33,126 nt of DNA from Planctomycetota bacterium (GTDB taxonomy: Bacteria > Planctomycetota > Planctomycetia > Pirellulales > Pirellulaceae), in assembly GCA_003671195.1 (NCBI GenBank), contig QWPJ01000172.1, positions 1 to 33,126 of the forward strand, written 5' to 3'. How positions within the stretch are numbered: position 1 is the first letter of the stretch; each line of letters opens with the position of its first letter. Position numbers and translations under genes: made by a program. Positions 1-7,515 of the stretch are shown one piece after another. The notes below the pieces were generated by a model that saw nothing but the letters and a program-made list of their open reading frames with translations, searched no databases and was not told the DNA's origin.

Positions 1-2
1 AT

Positions 3-203
3 AATGCGGTTGCTGAAAGATTCTTCTGGTCGTTGAAGCACGAATGGACCAAATTCGAGAGCTTTGAGAATATCGATGACGCCAAAATATCGGTGTTCAA
101 GTACATCGAAACCTTTTACAATCCAGTGCGTCTCCATCAGACGCTCGAATACCAGTCGCCCGATCAATTCGAGCGAAAACAAAAGATGCCGTTAGTTGCG
201 TAA
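3..203 (+). CDS. IS3-family transposase, C-terminal fragment (5' end outside window)
   Basis: The open frame runs in from the left edge and ends at TAA 201-203, giving 66 residues. It reads NAVAERFFWSLKHEW, then a linker, then FYNPVRLHQTLEYQSPDQFE. This is the typical end of the DDE integrase-core (rve) domain of IS3-family OrfB: the last catalytic Glu lies in the AERFFWSLKHE helix, and the N-x-x-R-x-H-x-x-L block follows it. The enzyme would cut and join insertion-sequence ends. The rest of the gene, orfA and the left end lie outside the window, so I cannot tell whether the element is intact. The right terminal repeat should lie shortly after 203, but it cannot be recognised without its partner. 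Confidence 0.85.
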   Translation, partial: NAVAERFFWSLKHEWTKFESFENIDDAKISVFKYIETFYNPVRLHQTLEYQSPDQFERKQKMPLVA

Positions 204-236
204 TTACATTCTACCGATGTCGGCCAGCGTGATTTA

Positions 237-467
237 ATGGCAAGATTTCGATTCTCCTCGACACACGAACTTTATCCGCCCATCCGTAGGGTGAGTGGCT
301 GGGTTATGGTGATCGCCATTCTTTGGACGATTGGCAATGGGGCTTCAGTGTGGGTTCACGGCTCTCTTCCCAAAGAAATCCGTATTCCGCCTCGGATAAG
401 TTCCCTTTGGAACGCGAAGTTGCCTTATTTCTCGGCCCGCCACAATCACGATCGTTGCGAGTGTTGA
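237..467 (+). CDS. Possible small membrane protein or frameshifted gene remnant
   Basis: A 76-codon ORF sits between the IS3 end and the DUF1559 gene. It has one hydrophobic segment (GWVMVIAILWTIGNG, residues about 22-36). Its second half looks unnatural (Arg/His/Cys-rich). Over that stretch the +2 frame (stop TGA 488-490) reads far more like protein: FPLEREVALFLGPPQSRS followed by LRVLIEIEDGR. That frame ends in an ATGA overlap with the start of the DUF1559 gene, as in a translationally coupled pair. I infer either an older small gene broken by a frameshift (N-half in this frame, C-half in the other) or a chance ORF. No family was recognised. Confidence 0.25.
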   Translation: MARFRFSSTHELYPPIRRVSGWVMVIAILWTIGNGASVWVHGSLPKEIRIPPRISSLWNAKLPYFSARHNHDRCEC

Positions 468-486
468 TCGAAATCGAGGACGGGCG

Positions 487-1428
487 ATGATGCAAATCCG
501 AAGAAAGGCAGCGAAAGATTTCCGCAGGGGTTTTACGATGCTCGAACTGTTCATTGCGATCTCGATCGTCGGTGTACTCCTTGCAGTACTTCTACCTGGG
601 GTGCAATACGCTCGCGAAGCGGCTCGGCGAATAGCATGCAAGTCGAACTTGAGGGAGATCTCGCTTGGGTTGCATCAATTCGAAACCGCGCAACGGTCAT
701 TTCCACCCTCGTTCTACGGCAAGCAAGATAGCCCTGGTCTATTTCGAAGAGGTTCACTCATGGGACACCTCGCTGTCTTGCCAGAGATCCTTGGTGCCAA
801 CGCAGTTTCGTCGACCGCGGAGAAACTTAAGTTCGGCGATGCTCAATGGTGGACCAGCCCTCAGTCGGAATTTTTGAGGGAATCGCACAACTCGCTTTTT
901 TTATGCCCCTCGGATGGCGAGAAAGGTTCTTGGGTCGTAGCGACAATCACACCCTACTACGACACATACTCGTTTCATCTCATGCCAGCAAACAATGACG
1001 AGCAATGGACAAACTACTTGGGGTGTTCTGGGAGTCGAACCTATTCTCAGTCTAACTTGAAGGGTCGGGGTTTATTTCTTCCTGTTTCCGGATCACGCGC
1101 AAGGGATATTCTCGATGGATTGTCCCACACACTCTTTGTGGGCGAAGTCACAGGACAGGTTACAGATCCGGTCCGAAAATCAGGGCGTAGAAATTCTTTT
1201 TCTTGGTTAGCGGGTGCTCAAACGGTGGGTGAGGGATTGAACTACGACCGAGGAAAAATCCCTGGACAAGATTTCGGATGGATTCAGTTTCGCAGTTTGC
1301 ATGGGCCAATGGTTCATTTTTCTTTTGTCGATGGAAGAGTCGAGGCGATCCATGAAAATGTTGACCAGCAATTGCTTGAGGCGATGGCCACTATCGCAGA
1401 CAACGACATGGCTGTTACTACTCCTTGA
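487..1428 (+). CDS. DUF1559 pseudopilin-like protein with prepilin N-terminus and H-X9-DG C-terminus
   Basis: This 313-residue protein begins with a type IV prepilin leader. After a basic stretch comes RRGFTMLELFIAI, with cleavage expected between G15 and F16, Glu at mature position 5, and a hydrophobic helix up to about residue 36. Then comes the DUF1559 hallmark YAREAARRIACKSNLREI. Near the end, H272 lies nine residues before D282-G283 (LHGPMVHFSFVDGRV), the H-X9-DG motif of the planctomycete family. Proteins of this family are expanded to many copies per planctomycete genome and are thought to be processed and exported like pseudopilins; their molecular role is unknown. The start may be either ATG of the ATGATG pair at 487/490. 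The gene is followed by an overlapping ORF, suggesting co-translation. A prepilin peptidase is encoded at 13064-14311. Confidence 0.93.
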   Translation: MMQIRRKAAKDFRRGFTMLELFIAISIVGVLLAVLLPGVQYAREAARRIACKSNLREISLGLHQFETAQRSFPPSFYGKQDSPGLFRRGSLMGHLAVLPEILGANAVSSTAEKLKFGDAQWWTSPQSEFLRESHNSLFLCPSDGEKGSWVVATITPYYDTYSFHLMPANNDEQWTNYLGCSGSRTYSQSNLKGRGLFLPVSGSRARDILDGLSHTLFVGEVTGQVTDPVRKSGRRNSFSWLAGAQTVGEGLNYDRGKIPGQDFGWIQFRSLHGPMVHFSFVDGRVEAIHENVDQQLLEAMATIADNDMAVTTP

Positions 1429-2287
1429 ATGGATCGGTTGGGGGTGGCTTGGTATTTCCTTGATTGGCTCGTCATCTGGTGCATCTCCAGAGGAAGTTCT
1501 GCAACGAAACCGCACCCTTGCCACGAAAGCCCTGCAACCGTTTGCTGGTAAGAGGCTTGTCGGGGATGTCTTGTATCGTCAAGAGATCGATTCCCAGACC
1601 GTCGAAGAACCCAGGTACCATTACGAATTCCACCTCGCAACTGCGAGTCGGTGGCGGCTTAATGTGGTCTACAGCGACGGTTATGAATCGGTCTTCGTGC
1701 GTAATGGAGGACTATTCTTCACAGCGGTACGACAAAGTGACAAAAGACCATTCGGTTACTCCGTGGTAGGTTTCGATCCCACGATTCGGAAGGAAGTCTC
1801 CAGCAGTGCTCTAGCCCGAAGTGCGATCATCGAAGGCACAACGCATGTGATGGGAGAAACCGCAGCCGACTTTCTAACGGGAGATTTTGGGGTTGAGCCC
1901 CATCATGTCCGCCCCGTTCAAGAGGGAAATCGTCGCATGCAGTGGGAGTGGGATTGGCCCGCGAGGAACTCAAGCGGTTCGATGGAGTTGCTGGAAACGG
2001 GTTTGGTATCCTCATTCAAAAATCTGACAGAAGGAACAGAATACACCGTCGAATATGACGAAGGATTGCCTGTTCGGATGACAGACCTTCTGAATTCCAA
2101 TACCACCGTAGTGAATCGAGCCGCATGGTTCTCAGACCCGAATTCAGACCCTAATTACTACACACCCGAATCGATCGGGCTTCGAAGTCCAAGCTCTCCT
2201 TGGCGAATCTATGGACTCTACGTCTTGGTTGTGATCGCATGCGCAGCGATTGCGACATGGATCGTAAAAAAACGCTTAGCGCAGTAG
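1358..2287 (+). CDS. Membrane-anchored exported protein of unknown function
   Basis: The open frame reaches back to 1301, but plausible ATGs are 1352 and 1358; I use 1358 (309 residues). GAGG at 1342-1345 could serve either start. The start lies inside the DUF1559 gene, an overlap of about 70 bases. An N-terminal hydrophobic stretch (TTTWLLLLLEWIGWGWLG) followed by SSSGAS resembles a signal peptide. The body is rich in alternating hydrophobic/polar segments and aromatics, as in beta-rich extracellular domains. A C-terminal helix (WRIYGLYVLVVIACAAIATW) ends in KKRLAQ, so the protein is probably anchored with a short cytoplasmic tail. I recognise no family or catalytic motif. The overlap argues that it works with, or is co-regulated with, the DUF1559 protein. 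Confidence 0.75.
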   Translation: MLTSNCLRRWPLSQTTTWLLLLLEWIGWGWLGISLIGSSSGASPEEVLQRNRTLATKALQPFAGKRLVGDVLYRQEIDSQTVEEPRYHYEFHLATASRWRLNVVYSDGYESVFVRNGGLFFTAVRQSDKRPFGYSVVGFDPTIRKEVSSSALARSAIIEGTTHVMGETAADFLTGDFGVEPHHVRPVQEGNRRMQWEWDWPARNSSGSMELLETGLVSSFKNLTEGTEYTVEYDEGLPVRMTDLLNSNTTVVNRAAWFSDPNSDPNYYTPESIGLRSPSSPWRIYGLYVLVVIACAAIATWIVKKRLAQ

Positions 2288-2697
2288 AAATTTGGTAGTG
2301 ATTGTAAAGCTCTGGCGCTGCAAGAGCTCTCGGAAATCCGTCGTTTCGATCTCGCACCGGGTATCCCTACAGATAGAAGCGGTGCGTGAAGCGAGTTGTT
2401 CCGTGTGCGAAACCTGCTCTAGGCGAAACGTCGAAGTCAGCCTGCAGCAGGGTCTTTCAGATGTCGGATAACAAAGGCATTTGATGACGGACTGTTATTC
2501 CGTTTACATCAGGGCTTTTTCGGGCCCATGCGCGCCGAAAGGCCTACGAGTATCACGAGAGCGATCCGCAGGTCAGCGCGCTGTTGCATGCGAATAGGAG
2601 GCGTTACTGTCGTGTTCGACGTCTAACTACACGTCCACATCAGAGATGCGGAATCAGCGGCCATCGGTTTTCTGGCATGGCGAGTTGCGTAGGGCAA
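2288..2697. other. Intergenic stretch without a convincing gene
   Basis: About 410 bases lie between convergent genes (the plus gene ending at 2287 and the minus gene ending at 2698). Short ORFs here have Arg/Cys-rich, shadow-like translations. I found no clear terminator with a T-tract, no tRNA shape and no transposase motif. Confidence 0.5.
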
Positions 2698-3588
2698 TCA
2701 GACAGACGCTCGTCGCGCCGATTCCCAAAGGCAGCGCTCAGAGCGGTAGTACAGATACATCGAGCCCAACGCCAACGCCGTTAGTAGGTGCCACAAGGCG
2801 TGTCCTTGGATCCAACTTTCCGGCGTTCCAAACTTGCGCGCGACATCGAGTTGCCTGAAAAGCACGGCTAGAACCAATGCTACCATCCCAACGAATAACC
2901 AACGGCGGTTCAGAGTACGAGGATCGATTTTAGATCGATCGGGTATGCAATCTACCAATGCAAAGACGACTACAATCAAAATGTGAATCGGGAGGACTTG
3001 CCCCGATGACATCGACCATTTGTAGTGATACAAAAGGTATGAACCAAGTACTACCAAGCTAGCAAGTAATGGCCAAACCGGTATTCGGCTGCCAGAGTTC
3101 ACGCGAAAATGGGAGGGACAGTAGCGTCCAACATTGATCGCGATGCATGCCAGGAGAGGCGCATACATCGATCCAACATCCAATTGCTGACCCCATCGGG
3201 TTAGCGATGCATGAAACAGCCCGCTACCTAACCCGAGGTAGCAGCAGGCAACGCCAAACAATAGACTCATCGCAGGGGTGCAAACTAAATAATTGCCTTC
3301 CACCGAGCCTGAATGCTGTCGATCATGAAACGCAAATGCAAGGCTATAGAATCCGACGAGCACATACGCAAGATTGGACCAAGTGTTGGCGCGGGTTCGA
3401 AACAGATCGTTGGGATGGATTCGTTCAGAATAGCCTGGATTCCGAAATTCTAGGCTCTCGACCCAAGCTTGCCAAAAGCCTTGCCCGCGATAACGATCAC
3501 CGACCAACACCAATAAAAGGATGAGGATCGAGAGTCCACCCCAAGCGACGGAGTGAACCCAAAGGGGAAGTCTGTCACGCTGTTTCAT
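2698..3588 (-). CDS. Ceramidase-like CREST-superfamily membrane hydrolase
   Basis: This 296-residue polytopic membrane protein (about seven hydrophobic helices) starts at the Met of MKQRDRLPLW. An upstream extension in the same frame overlaps the preceding gene and looks non-coding. Motifs match alkaline ceramidases (PF05875, CREST superfamily): NTWSNL at 68-73, S122-x3-H126 (SGLFHASL), D137 eleven residues later, and H263-x3-H267 (GHALWHLL). In the family the three His bind zinc, with Ser and Asp beside the catalytic water. An amide or ester bond in a membrane lipid is therefore the likely substrate; the exact lipid is unknown. The acidic N-terminal calcium-binding cluster of animal enzymes is not evident. 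The gene follows the esterase gene by 7 bases on the same strand, so they are probably one operon. Confidence 0.85.
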   Translation of the reverse strand: MKQRDRLPLWVHSVAWGGLSILILLLVLVGDRYRGQGFWQAWVESLEFRNPGYSERIHPNDLFRTRANTWSNLAYVLVGFYSLAFAFHDRQHSGSVEGNYLVCTPAMSLLFGVACCYLGLGSGLFHASLTRWGQQLDVGSMYAPLLACIAINVGRYCPSHFRVNSGSRIPVWPLLASLVVLGSYLLYHYKWSMSSGQVLPIHILIVVVFALVDCIPDRSKIDPRTLNRRWLFVGMVALVLAVLFRQLDVARKFGTPESWIQGHALWHLLTALALGSMYLYYRSERCLWESARRASV

Positions 3589-3595
3589 GGAACGA

Positions 3596-4657
3596 TTATT
3601 TGTCGCTGAAATCCTGCCACATCCAGACCAAGGTATCGGCGAGAGTGTGTTCGAAAACCTTACGCTCGCAATGCTTGGAATCGAGGCTATAAACGTAGCG
3701 GTATTCATAGCCTTTGGCCGCAAGCGATTTGGCTGTCCGTTCGTTGGCCATCACCCAATTGTGGTAGGATTCCTCAGGGTCGTTGAATCGCAGGTCTTTG
3801 TCGGCCACATGCGTGAAGATTCGCAAGGGCTTTTTCTCCGAGTTTTCGATAAGCTTCATGCTTGAGTGGTACTCCCATGCCCCCAACGGAAGCTTCGCTT
3901 CTTCGGCTGCATCATCGTCTTGTTGATCGACGAAGGTTCCTGAATAGGTGATCAAGCGTCGAAACAGATCAGGCCGGAACCAACCCATCGAGAGGGCAGC
4001 GGCTCCACCGGAACTGCAGCCCATGGCGGCACGTGCAGAGGGATCGTCGGTCAGTGCGAGATTTGGGTATGCGGCACGGATTTCGGTGTTTCCAAGCACG
4101 GCAGCAAAAACCTCTTGGTGGACGAAATTGGCTAACCGATCGGACATCGTATCGTACTCCAATCCCCGCTGACTTCCCTTTCCGTCGTTCCCACCATTCT
4201 CGATGCTGATGGCGATGAACGCAGGGAGTTTGCGCTGCGGGTCCTTGGATACTGTCAGATTGTCGAGTGCGTTGCGGACTAGATTCAGGTTGCTTGGTCC
4301 ATCGTGCATGACAAGCACTGGAGCTTTGGTTCCATCGCGATATGCGGCTGGGATGTAGACGAAGATTTTCCTTTCTTTACGGACCTCTTTTTTCGGATCC
4401 AGTGTCGAGTCTGTCCCAGCGAAGAATTTGCTCTCTGCAAGGGTCATTCGAAACTCAAACTGCTTGCCTTTGGGGTTTCCTCGATCGCTAAGGTCTGGGT
4501 CCAAGCGGTACTCGGGGCCAACGACGAAGTCTCCGTTGCCTGGTCCATACGTTTTCTTCGGTGCAATGTCCTGCGCTTTGGCTCGGTTGCTGCCTTCAAA
4601 CCCTATCGTACCGACAGCCATCGCAAGAGCGAGGAAACCTGAAACACGATTTGTCAT
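3596..4657 (-). CDS. Secreted esterase of the Fes/EsteraseD-like alpha/beta-hydrolase family
   Basis: Start chosen at the Met of MTNRVSGFLA (353 residues). GGAG (minus strand of 4663-4666) lies 5 bases upstream, and a signal peptide running to about SNRAKAQ follows directly. The alpha/beta-hydrolase core contains KIFVYIPAAY, PVLVMHDG and the nucleophile elbow AAMGCSSGGAAAL (G-x-S-x-G). A late Asp (HVADKDLRF) and His (DSKHCERKVF) complete the triad. This arrangement is that of PF00756 esterases (enterochelin esterase, feruloyl esterase and relatives). The substrate cannot be told from sequence alone. The protein is probably periplasmic or secreted. It lies first in a two-gene unit with the ceramidase-like gene, so a lipid or ester-linked substrate is possible, but that is inference. 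Confidence 0.88.
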   Translation of the reverse strand: MTNRVSGFLALAMAVGTIGFEGSNRAKAQDIAPKKTYGPGNGDFVVGPEYRLDPDLSDRGNPKGKQFEFRMTLAESKFFAGTDSTLDPKKEVRKERKIFVYIPAAYRDGTKAPVLVMHDGPSNLNLVRNALDNLTVSKDPQRKLPAFIAISIENGGNDGKGSQRGLEYDTMSDRLANFVHQEVFAAVLGNTEIRAAYPNLALTDDPSARAAMGCSSGGAAALSMGWFRPDLFRRLITYSGTFVDQQDDDAAEEAKLPLGAWEYHSSMKLIENSEKKPLRIFTHVADKDLRFNDPEESYHNWVMANERTAKSLAAKGYEYRYVYSLDSKHCERKVFEHTLADTLVWMWQDFSDK

Positions 4658-4760
4658 TTCTACTCCGACATTGGAAAGGATCGATGAAACGCGAAAACAA
4701 CTATGATATCTTACTTGCGGACGCATTGCATTCGAGCGACAACGCGATGCGTACGTCCGA

Positions 4761-4802
4761 GATATCCTGTCCGGGATATCCTGTCCGGGATATCCTGTCC
4801 GA
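4761..4802. repeat. Tandem repeat, three 14-bp units
   Basis: The unit GATATCCTGTCCGG occurs three times head to tail (4761-4774, 4775-4788, 4789-4802). Only the last base of the third copy differs. Each unit includes the 6-bp palindrome GATATC. The repeat is upstream of the esterase gene on its 5' side. It could be a slippage product or a multi-site operator. Confidence 0.95.
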
Positions 4803-4865
4803 GCAGAAGCGACGATCAGCCCAAACGATCAGCCAATAAGGTCGTGCCTCGCATCGGATTTCGTC

Positions 4866-4922
4866 GTACTCGTACTCAGTCCGCCGCGGCGGACGGTACT
4901 CAGTGAAACGGTACTCGTACTC
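4866..4922. repeat. GTACTC repeat cluster around a 16-bp palindrome
   Basis: GTACTC occurs five times (4866, 4872, 4896, 4911 and 4917), the first two and last two being adjacent. The perfect palindrome GTCCGCCGCGGCGGAC sits at 4879-4894, flanked on both sides by CTCAGT (4875 and 4899). No protein reading fits. The cluster may be a copy of a dispersed genomic repeat, but only one copy is present here. Confidence 0.85.
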
Positions 4923-5143
4923 GATGGCTGTTCGAACTGCAGAGATGCCGATCGTTGATCGAGGCGGTTCGCGGGAACTTGCGGATCAATAGGTCGGATT
5001 GCTACACTGGATCGATTCGAGCACGAGAAAACGGACGAAGAAAGTGGTGCACCAAAGCCGCCGCCGGTGCGTTGTTAACTTTTAGAATCGTGGTCTCCGG
5101 CGGCATTGGTGACCACGGTCGGTATGCGGGGGAACGCAAGAGA

Positions 5144-6154
5144 ATGAACATCGATCCAAACGAATCGGGGATAGGTTTCGAGAGCAACCGTCGTGATTTT
5201 CTGAGACTTGGAGCGCAAGCCTTGGGAGTGACCGTCGCGGGAGGTTCGCTCATTGGGTCGCGAAATGGGCCCAGTTCCCATTGGGCAGCGGGTGCCGAAC
5301 GGGCTTTAGAAATCATCGACTGCCACACCCATTTTTATGATCCGAGTCGTCCTCAGGGGGTCCCTTGGCCGCCGAAAGACTCCAGTTTGTATCGAACCGT
5401 GCTCCCGCAGGATCTTCGAAATTTAGAGATGTATCGACCGATCACTGGCACGGTGATTGTCGAGGCCAGCGAATGGATCGAGGACAACCAGTGGTTGCTC
5501 GAACTTGCCAAAACGGATCCTTTTATCGTGGGGATTGTAGGGCGATTGGATCCGACATCGGGCGTCTTTGCAGAGCAGCTTGAGCGTTTTGCTGCCAACG
5601 AGTTGTACCGGGGCATCCGTATTTGGGAGGATCGAGCCAGATCGCTTTTGGATCGAAACGAGCTTGAGCCTTTCGAGCGGATGGCCCGTCGGGGCATATC
5701 TGCGGATCTCAATGGTGGTCCTGAGACGGTTTGGGTGGTCGATTCGCTTGCCAAGCGAGTCCCGGACTTGACCATTGTCTTGAATCACATCGGCAATGTT
5801 GCGATCACTTCCGAATCGCCGCCAGAGGGTTGGAAGGTAGGGATTCGTGCGGCGGCGAAGCATCCGAATGTGTACTGCAAGATTTCAGCGTTGGTCGAGG
5901 GAGCGGCTCGGGATTCGAAGAAAGCGCCGGAGGACTTGGAGTTTTATCGACCGACTTTGGATGTGGTATGGGATGCTTTTGGGGAGGATCGGGTCATCTA
6001 CGGGAGCAACTGGCCGGTGTGCGAGTTTGCGGCCGACTACAAAACGGTGCAAAGATTGTCGATGGACTATGCGAGGCAAAGGGGCCAAGGGGCGCTTGAG
6101 AAGTTTTGCGCCACGAATTCCTCGAAGGCTTACCGATGGATTTCGGGTCGTTGA
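5144..6154 (+). CDS. Tat-exported amidohydrolase, L-fuconolactonase-like (COG3618)
   Basis: Start at ATG 5144 (336 residues), chosen because a twin-arginine signal follows at once (SNRRDFLRLG, R16-R17, then a hydrophobic stretch to about residue 37). The mature part is an Amidohydrolase_2 TIM barrel. H61-x-H63 is in IIDCHTHFYDP, a barrel His is in VLNHIGNVA, and YGSNWPVC lies near residue 289. The family includes lactonases that open L-fucono- and L-rhamnono-lactones and related sugar-acid lactones. The C-terminal motif has Asn where many members have the metal-binding Asp (GSDWP); both versions may exist in the family. Its neighbours, a sugar dehydrogenase and a glucuronoyl esterase downstream, fit a role in oxidised-sugar breakdown in the periplasm. 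Confidence 0.85.
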   Translation: MNIDPNESGIGFESNRRDFLRLGAQALGVTVAGGSLIGSRNGPSSHWAAGAERALEIIDCHTHFYDPSRPQGVPWPPKDSSLYRTVLPQDLRNLEMYRPITGTVIVEASEWIEDNQWLLELAKTDPFIVGIVGRLDPTSGVFAEQLERFAANELYRGIRIWEDRARSLLDRNELEPFERMARRGISADLNGGPETVWVVDSLAKRVPDLTIVLNHIGNVAITSESPPEGWKVGIRAAAKHPNVYCKISALVEGAARDSKKAPEDLEFYRPTLDVVWDAFGEDRVIYGSNWPVCEFAADYKTVQRLSMDYARQRGQGALEKFCATNSSKAYRWISGR

Positions 6155-6357
6155 ACTGTTTTGCCATTGGGATTGACGGGCCCGAGAGGCTATACTTTTA
6201 CGAGCCTGGACGTCCGATTTTGGTAGCCTCATCGCTTGATATGCCGTTGTGAGAGTCGGCGGATGTTTGGGCGAGGGCCAGCTTTGCTGGGCGTCTAGTG
6301 ATGGTTGTGTTCTCATCAATTTGATATTTCCCAAAACTCTGCTGAGACTTTGCACTT

Positions 6358-7461
6358 ATGAAAGCGATTGCCGTACGTCCTGGAACTCCCCACAGCGTTC
6401 ACCAACGAGACATCCCGGAGCCCAAATTGGACTCGATCAAGGATGGTAAAGGTGTATTGGTCAAGGTGCTCAAGGTTGGGGTCGACGCAACGGATCGAGA
6501 GATCAACGACGCGTTGTATGGCAACGCTCCCCCGGGCGATGATTACTTGGTGCTTGGCCACGAATCCTTTGGGCTAGTCATCGAGGTTGGCGCCAATGTT
6601 CGCAACATTCGGGTTGGGGACTATGTCACGGCCACCGTACGTCGTCCTGGCGGATCGATCTACGACAAGATCGGGACTTACGACATGACCAGCGAGGAGA
6701 CTTATTATGAACGCGGTATCAATCTGCTGCATGGTTATTTGACGGAGTACTTTGTCGACCACGAGGACTACATAGTTCGAGTCCCGAAGGGGCTTAAGAA
6801 TCTGCACGTGCTCATGGAGCCGATGAGTTGTGCAGCCAAGGCGATCCAGCAGGCCTACGAGGCACAGCGCCGCATGAAGGTATGGAGTCCTAAGCGGGCC
6901 TTCGTGATGGGTGCAGGGCAAATCGGGTTGCTCTCGACGCTCGTCTTGCGTCTGAAGGGTTTGGAGGTATTCACTTTGGCACGTGCCAAGGGTCCGCATT
7001 TAAAAAGTTCGATTGTCGAAGGGATGGAAGCGACCTACATTGCGACCTCCGAGACGAGCTTGGAGGACTTGACCAAGAAGGTTGGCAAGGCGGATATCAT
7101 TGTCGATGCGACTGGATCGTCGAAGATCGCATTTGGTGCCATGGAGAGCCTTGCTCATAATGGTGCTTTGGTATGGACGAGCATCACGGGTGGAAAGAAC
7201 ACGACCGAGGTCCATTCGGACAAGATCAATATCGAATGGGTATTAGGCAACAAGCTTTTGCTCGGGAGCGTCAATGCCAACCGGGAGCATTTCGAATCGG
7301 GGATCCGCGATTTGGCTCTTGGCGAAGTCATGTTTCCAGGTGTGCTTGAGAAAATCTTGACTAACCCTGTAGAGGGCTTGGACCAGTACCAAGAGATGAT
7401 GCGGTTGTTGGTCGAGGACACCAGCGCCTTGAAGGTCTATGTGAATGTCGCCGACGCTTGA
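6358..7461 (+). CDS. Glucose 1-dehydrogenase-like zinc-dependent alcohol dehydrogenase (MDR family)
   Basis: This 367-residue cytosolic medium-chain dehydrogenase resembles the archaeal glucose dehydrogenase branch. The N-terminal GroES-like domain has [10 protein letters not shown], where D43 replaces the usual catalytic-zinc Cys (as in haloarchaeal/Thermoplasma enzymes), then LGHESFG (H68, E69) and the third-ligand region LMEPMSC (E154). The Rossmann fold begins at [11 protein letters not shown]. The C-terminal part ([19 protein letters not shown], then [12 protein letters not shown]) fits the glucose-dehydrogenase C domain. The lobe that normally carries four structural-zinc cysteines (residues about 96-120, [16 protein letters not shown] then YYERGI) has none. 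The reaction is probably NAD(P)-dependent oxidation of an aldose to its lactone. A lactonase lies upstream and a CE15 esterase downstream. Confidence 0.87.
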   Translation: MKAIAVRPGTPHSVHQRDIPEPKLDSIKDGKGVLVKVLKVGVDATDREINDALYGNAPPGDDYLVLGHESFGLVIEVGANVRNIRVGDYVTATVRRPGGSIYDKIGTYDMTSEETYYERGINLLHGYLTEYFVDHEDYIVRVPKGLKNLHVLMEPMSCAAKAIQQAYEAQRRMKVWSPKRAFVMGAGQIGLLSTLVLRLKGLEVFTLARAKGPHLKSSIVEGMEATYIATSETSLEDLTKKVGKADIIVDATGSSKIAFGAMESLAHNGALVWTSITGGKNTTEVHSDKINIEWVLGNKLLLGSVNANREHFESGIRDLALGEVMFPGVLEKILTNPVEGLDQYQEMMRLLVEDTSALKVYVNVADA

Positions 7462-7515
7462 TCGACGCCGGGGATCCCTGAAGAAGCCTTTCCTTGACTA
7501 CCTGGAGTTGCTCTT

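Larger units (their letters stand above)
4658..5143. other. Repeat-rich intergenic region between divergent genes
   Basis: About 486 bases separate the minus-strand esterase from the plus-strand amidohydrolase. The region holds a 14-bp tandem repeat (4761-4802) and a GTACTC/palindrome cluster (4866-4922). The open frame that extends the amidohydrolase back to 4955 is Arg-rich, precedes the Tat signal and is not convincing protein. Promoters for both flanking genes must lie here, but I cannot point to clear -35/-10 boxes. Confidence 0.6.

Noticed and set aside
2288..2390. In-frame continuation after the stop of the membrane-anchored protein (33 sense codons)
   Set aside because: Could suggest a recent nonsense mutation, but the C-terminal helix and KKRLAQ tail make the protein look complete, and the continuation has no recognisable feature.
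2584..2784. ORF of 66 codons in the gap before the ceramidase-like gene
   Set aside because: Starts with TTG, is Arg/Ser-rich, has no motif and overlaps the end of the real minus-strand gene.
4761..4802. CRISPR-like look of the 14-bp repeats
   Set aside because: Units are 14 bp with no spacers between them and no cas genes nearby; this is a plain tandem repeat.
4955..5143. Upstream extension of the amidohydrolase frame
   Set aside because: Would put 63 non-homologous, Arg-rich residues before a clear twin-arginine signal; ATG 5144 is the better start.
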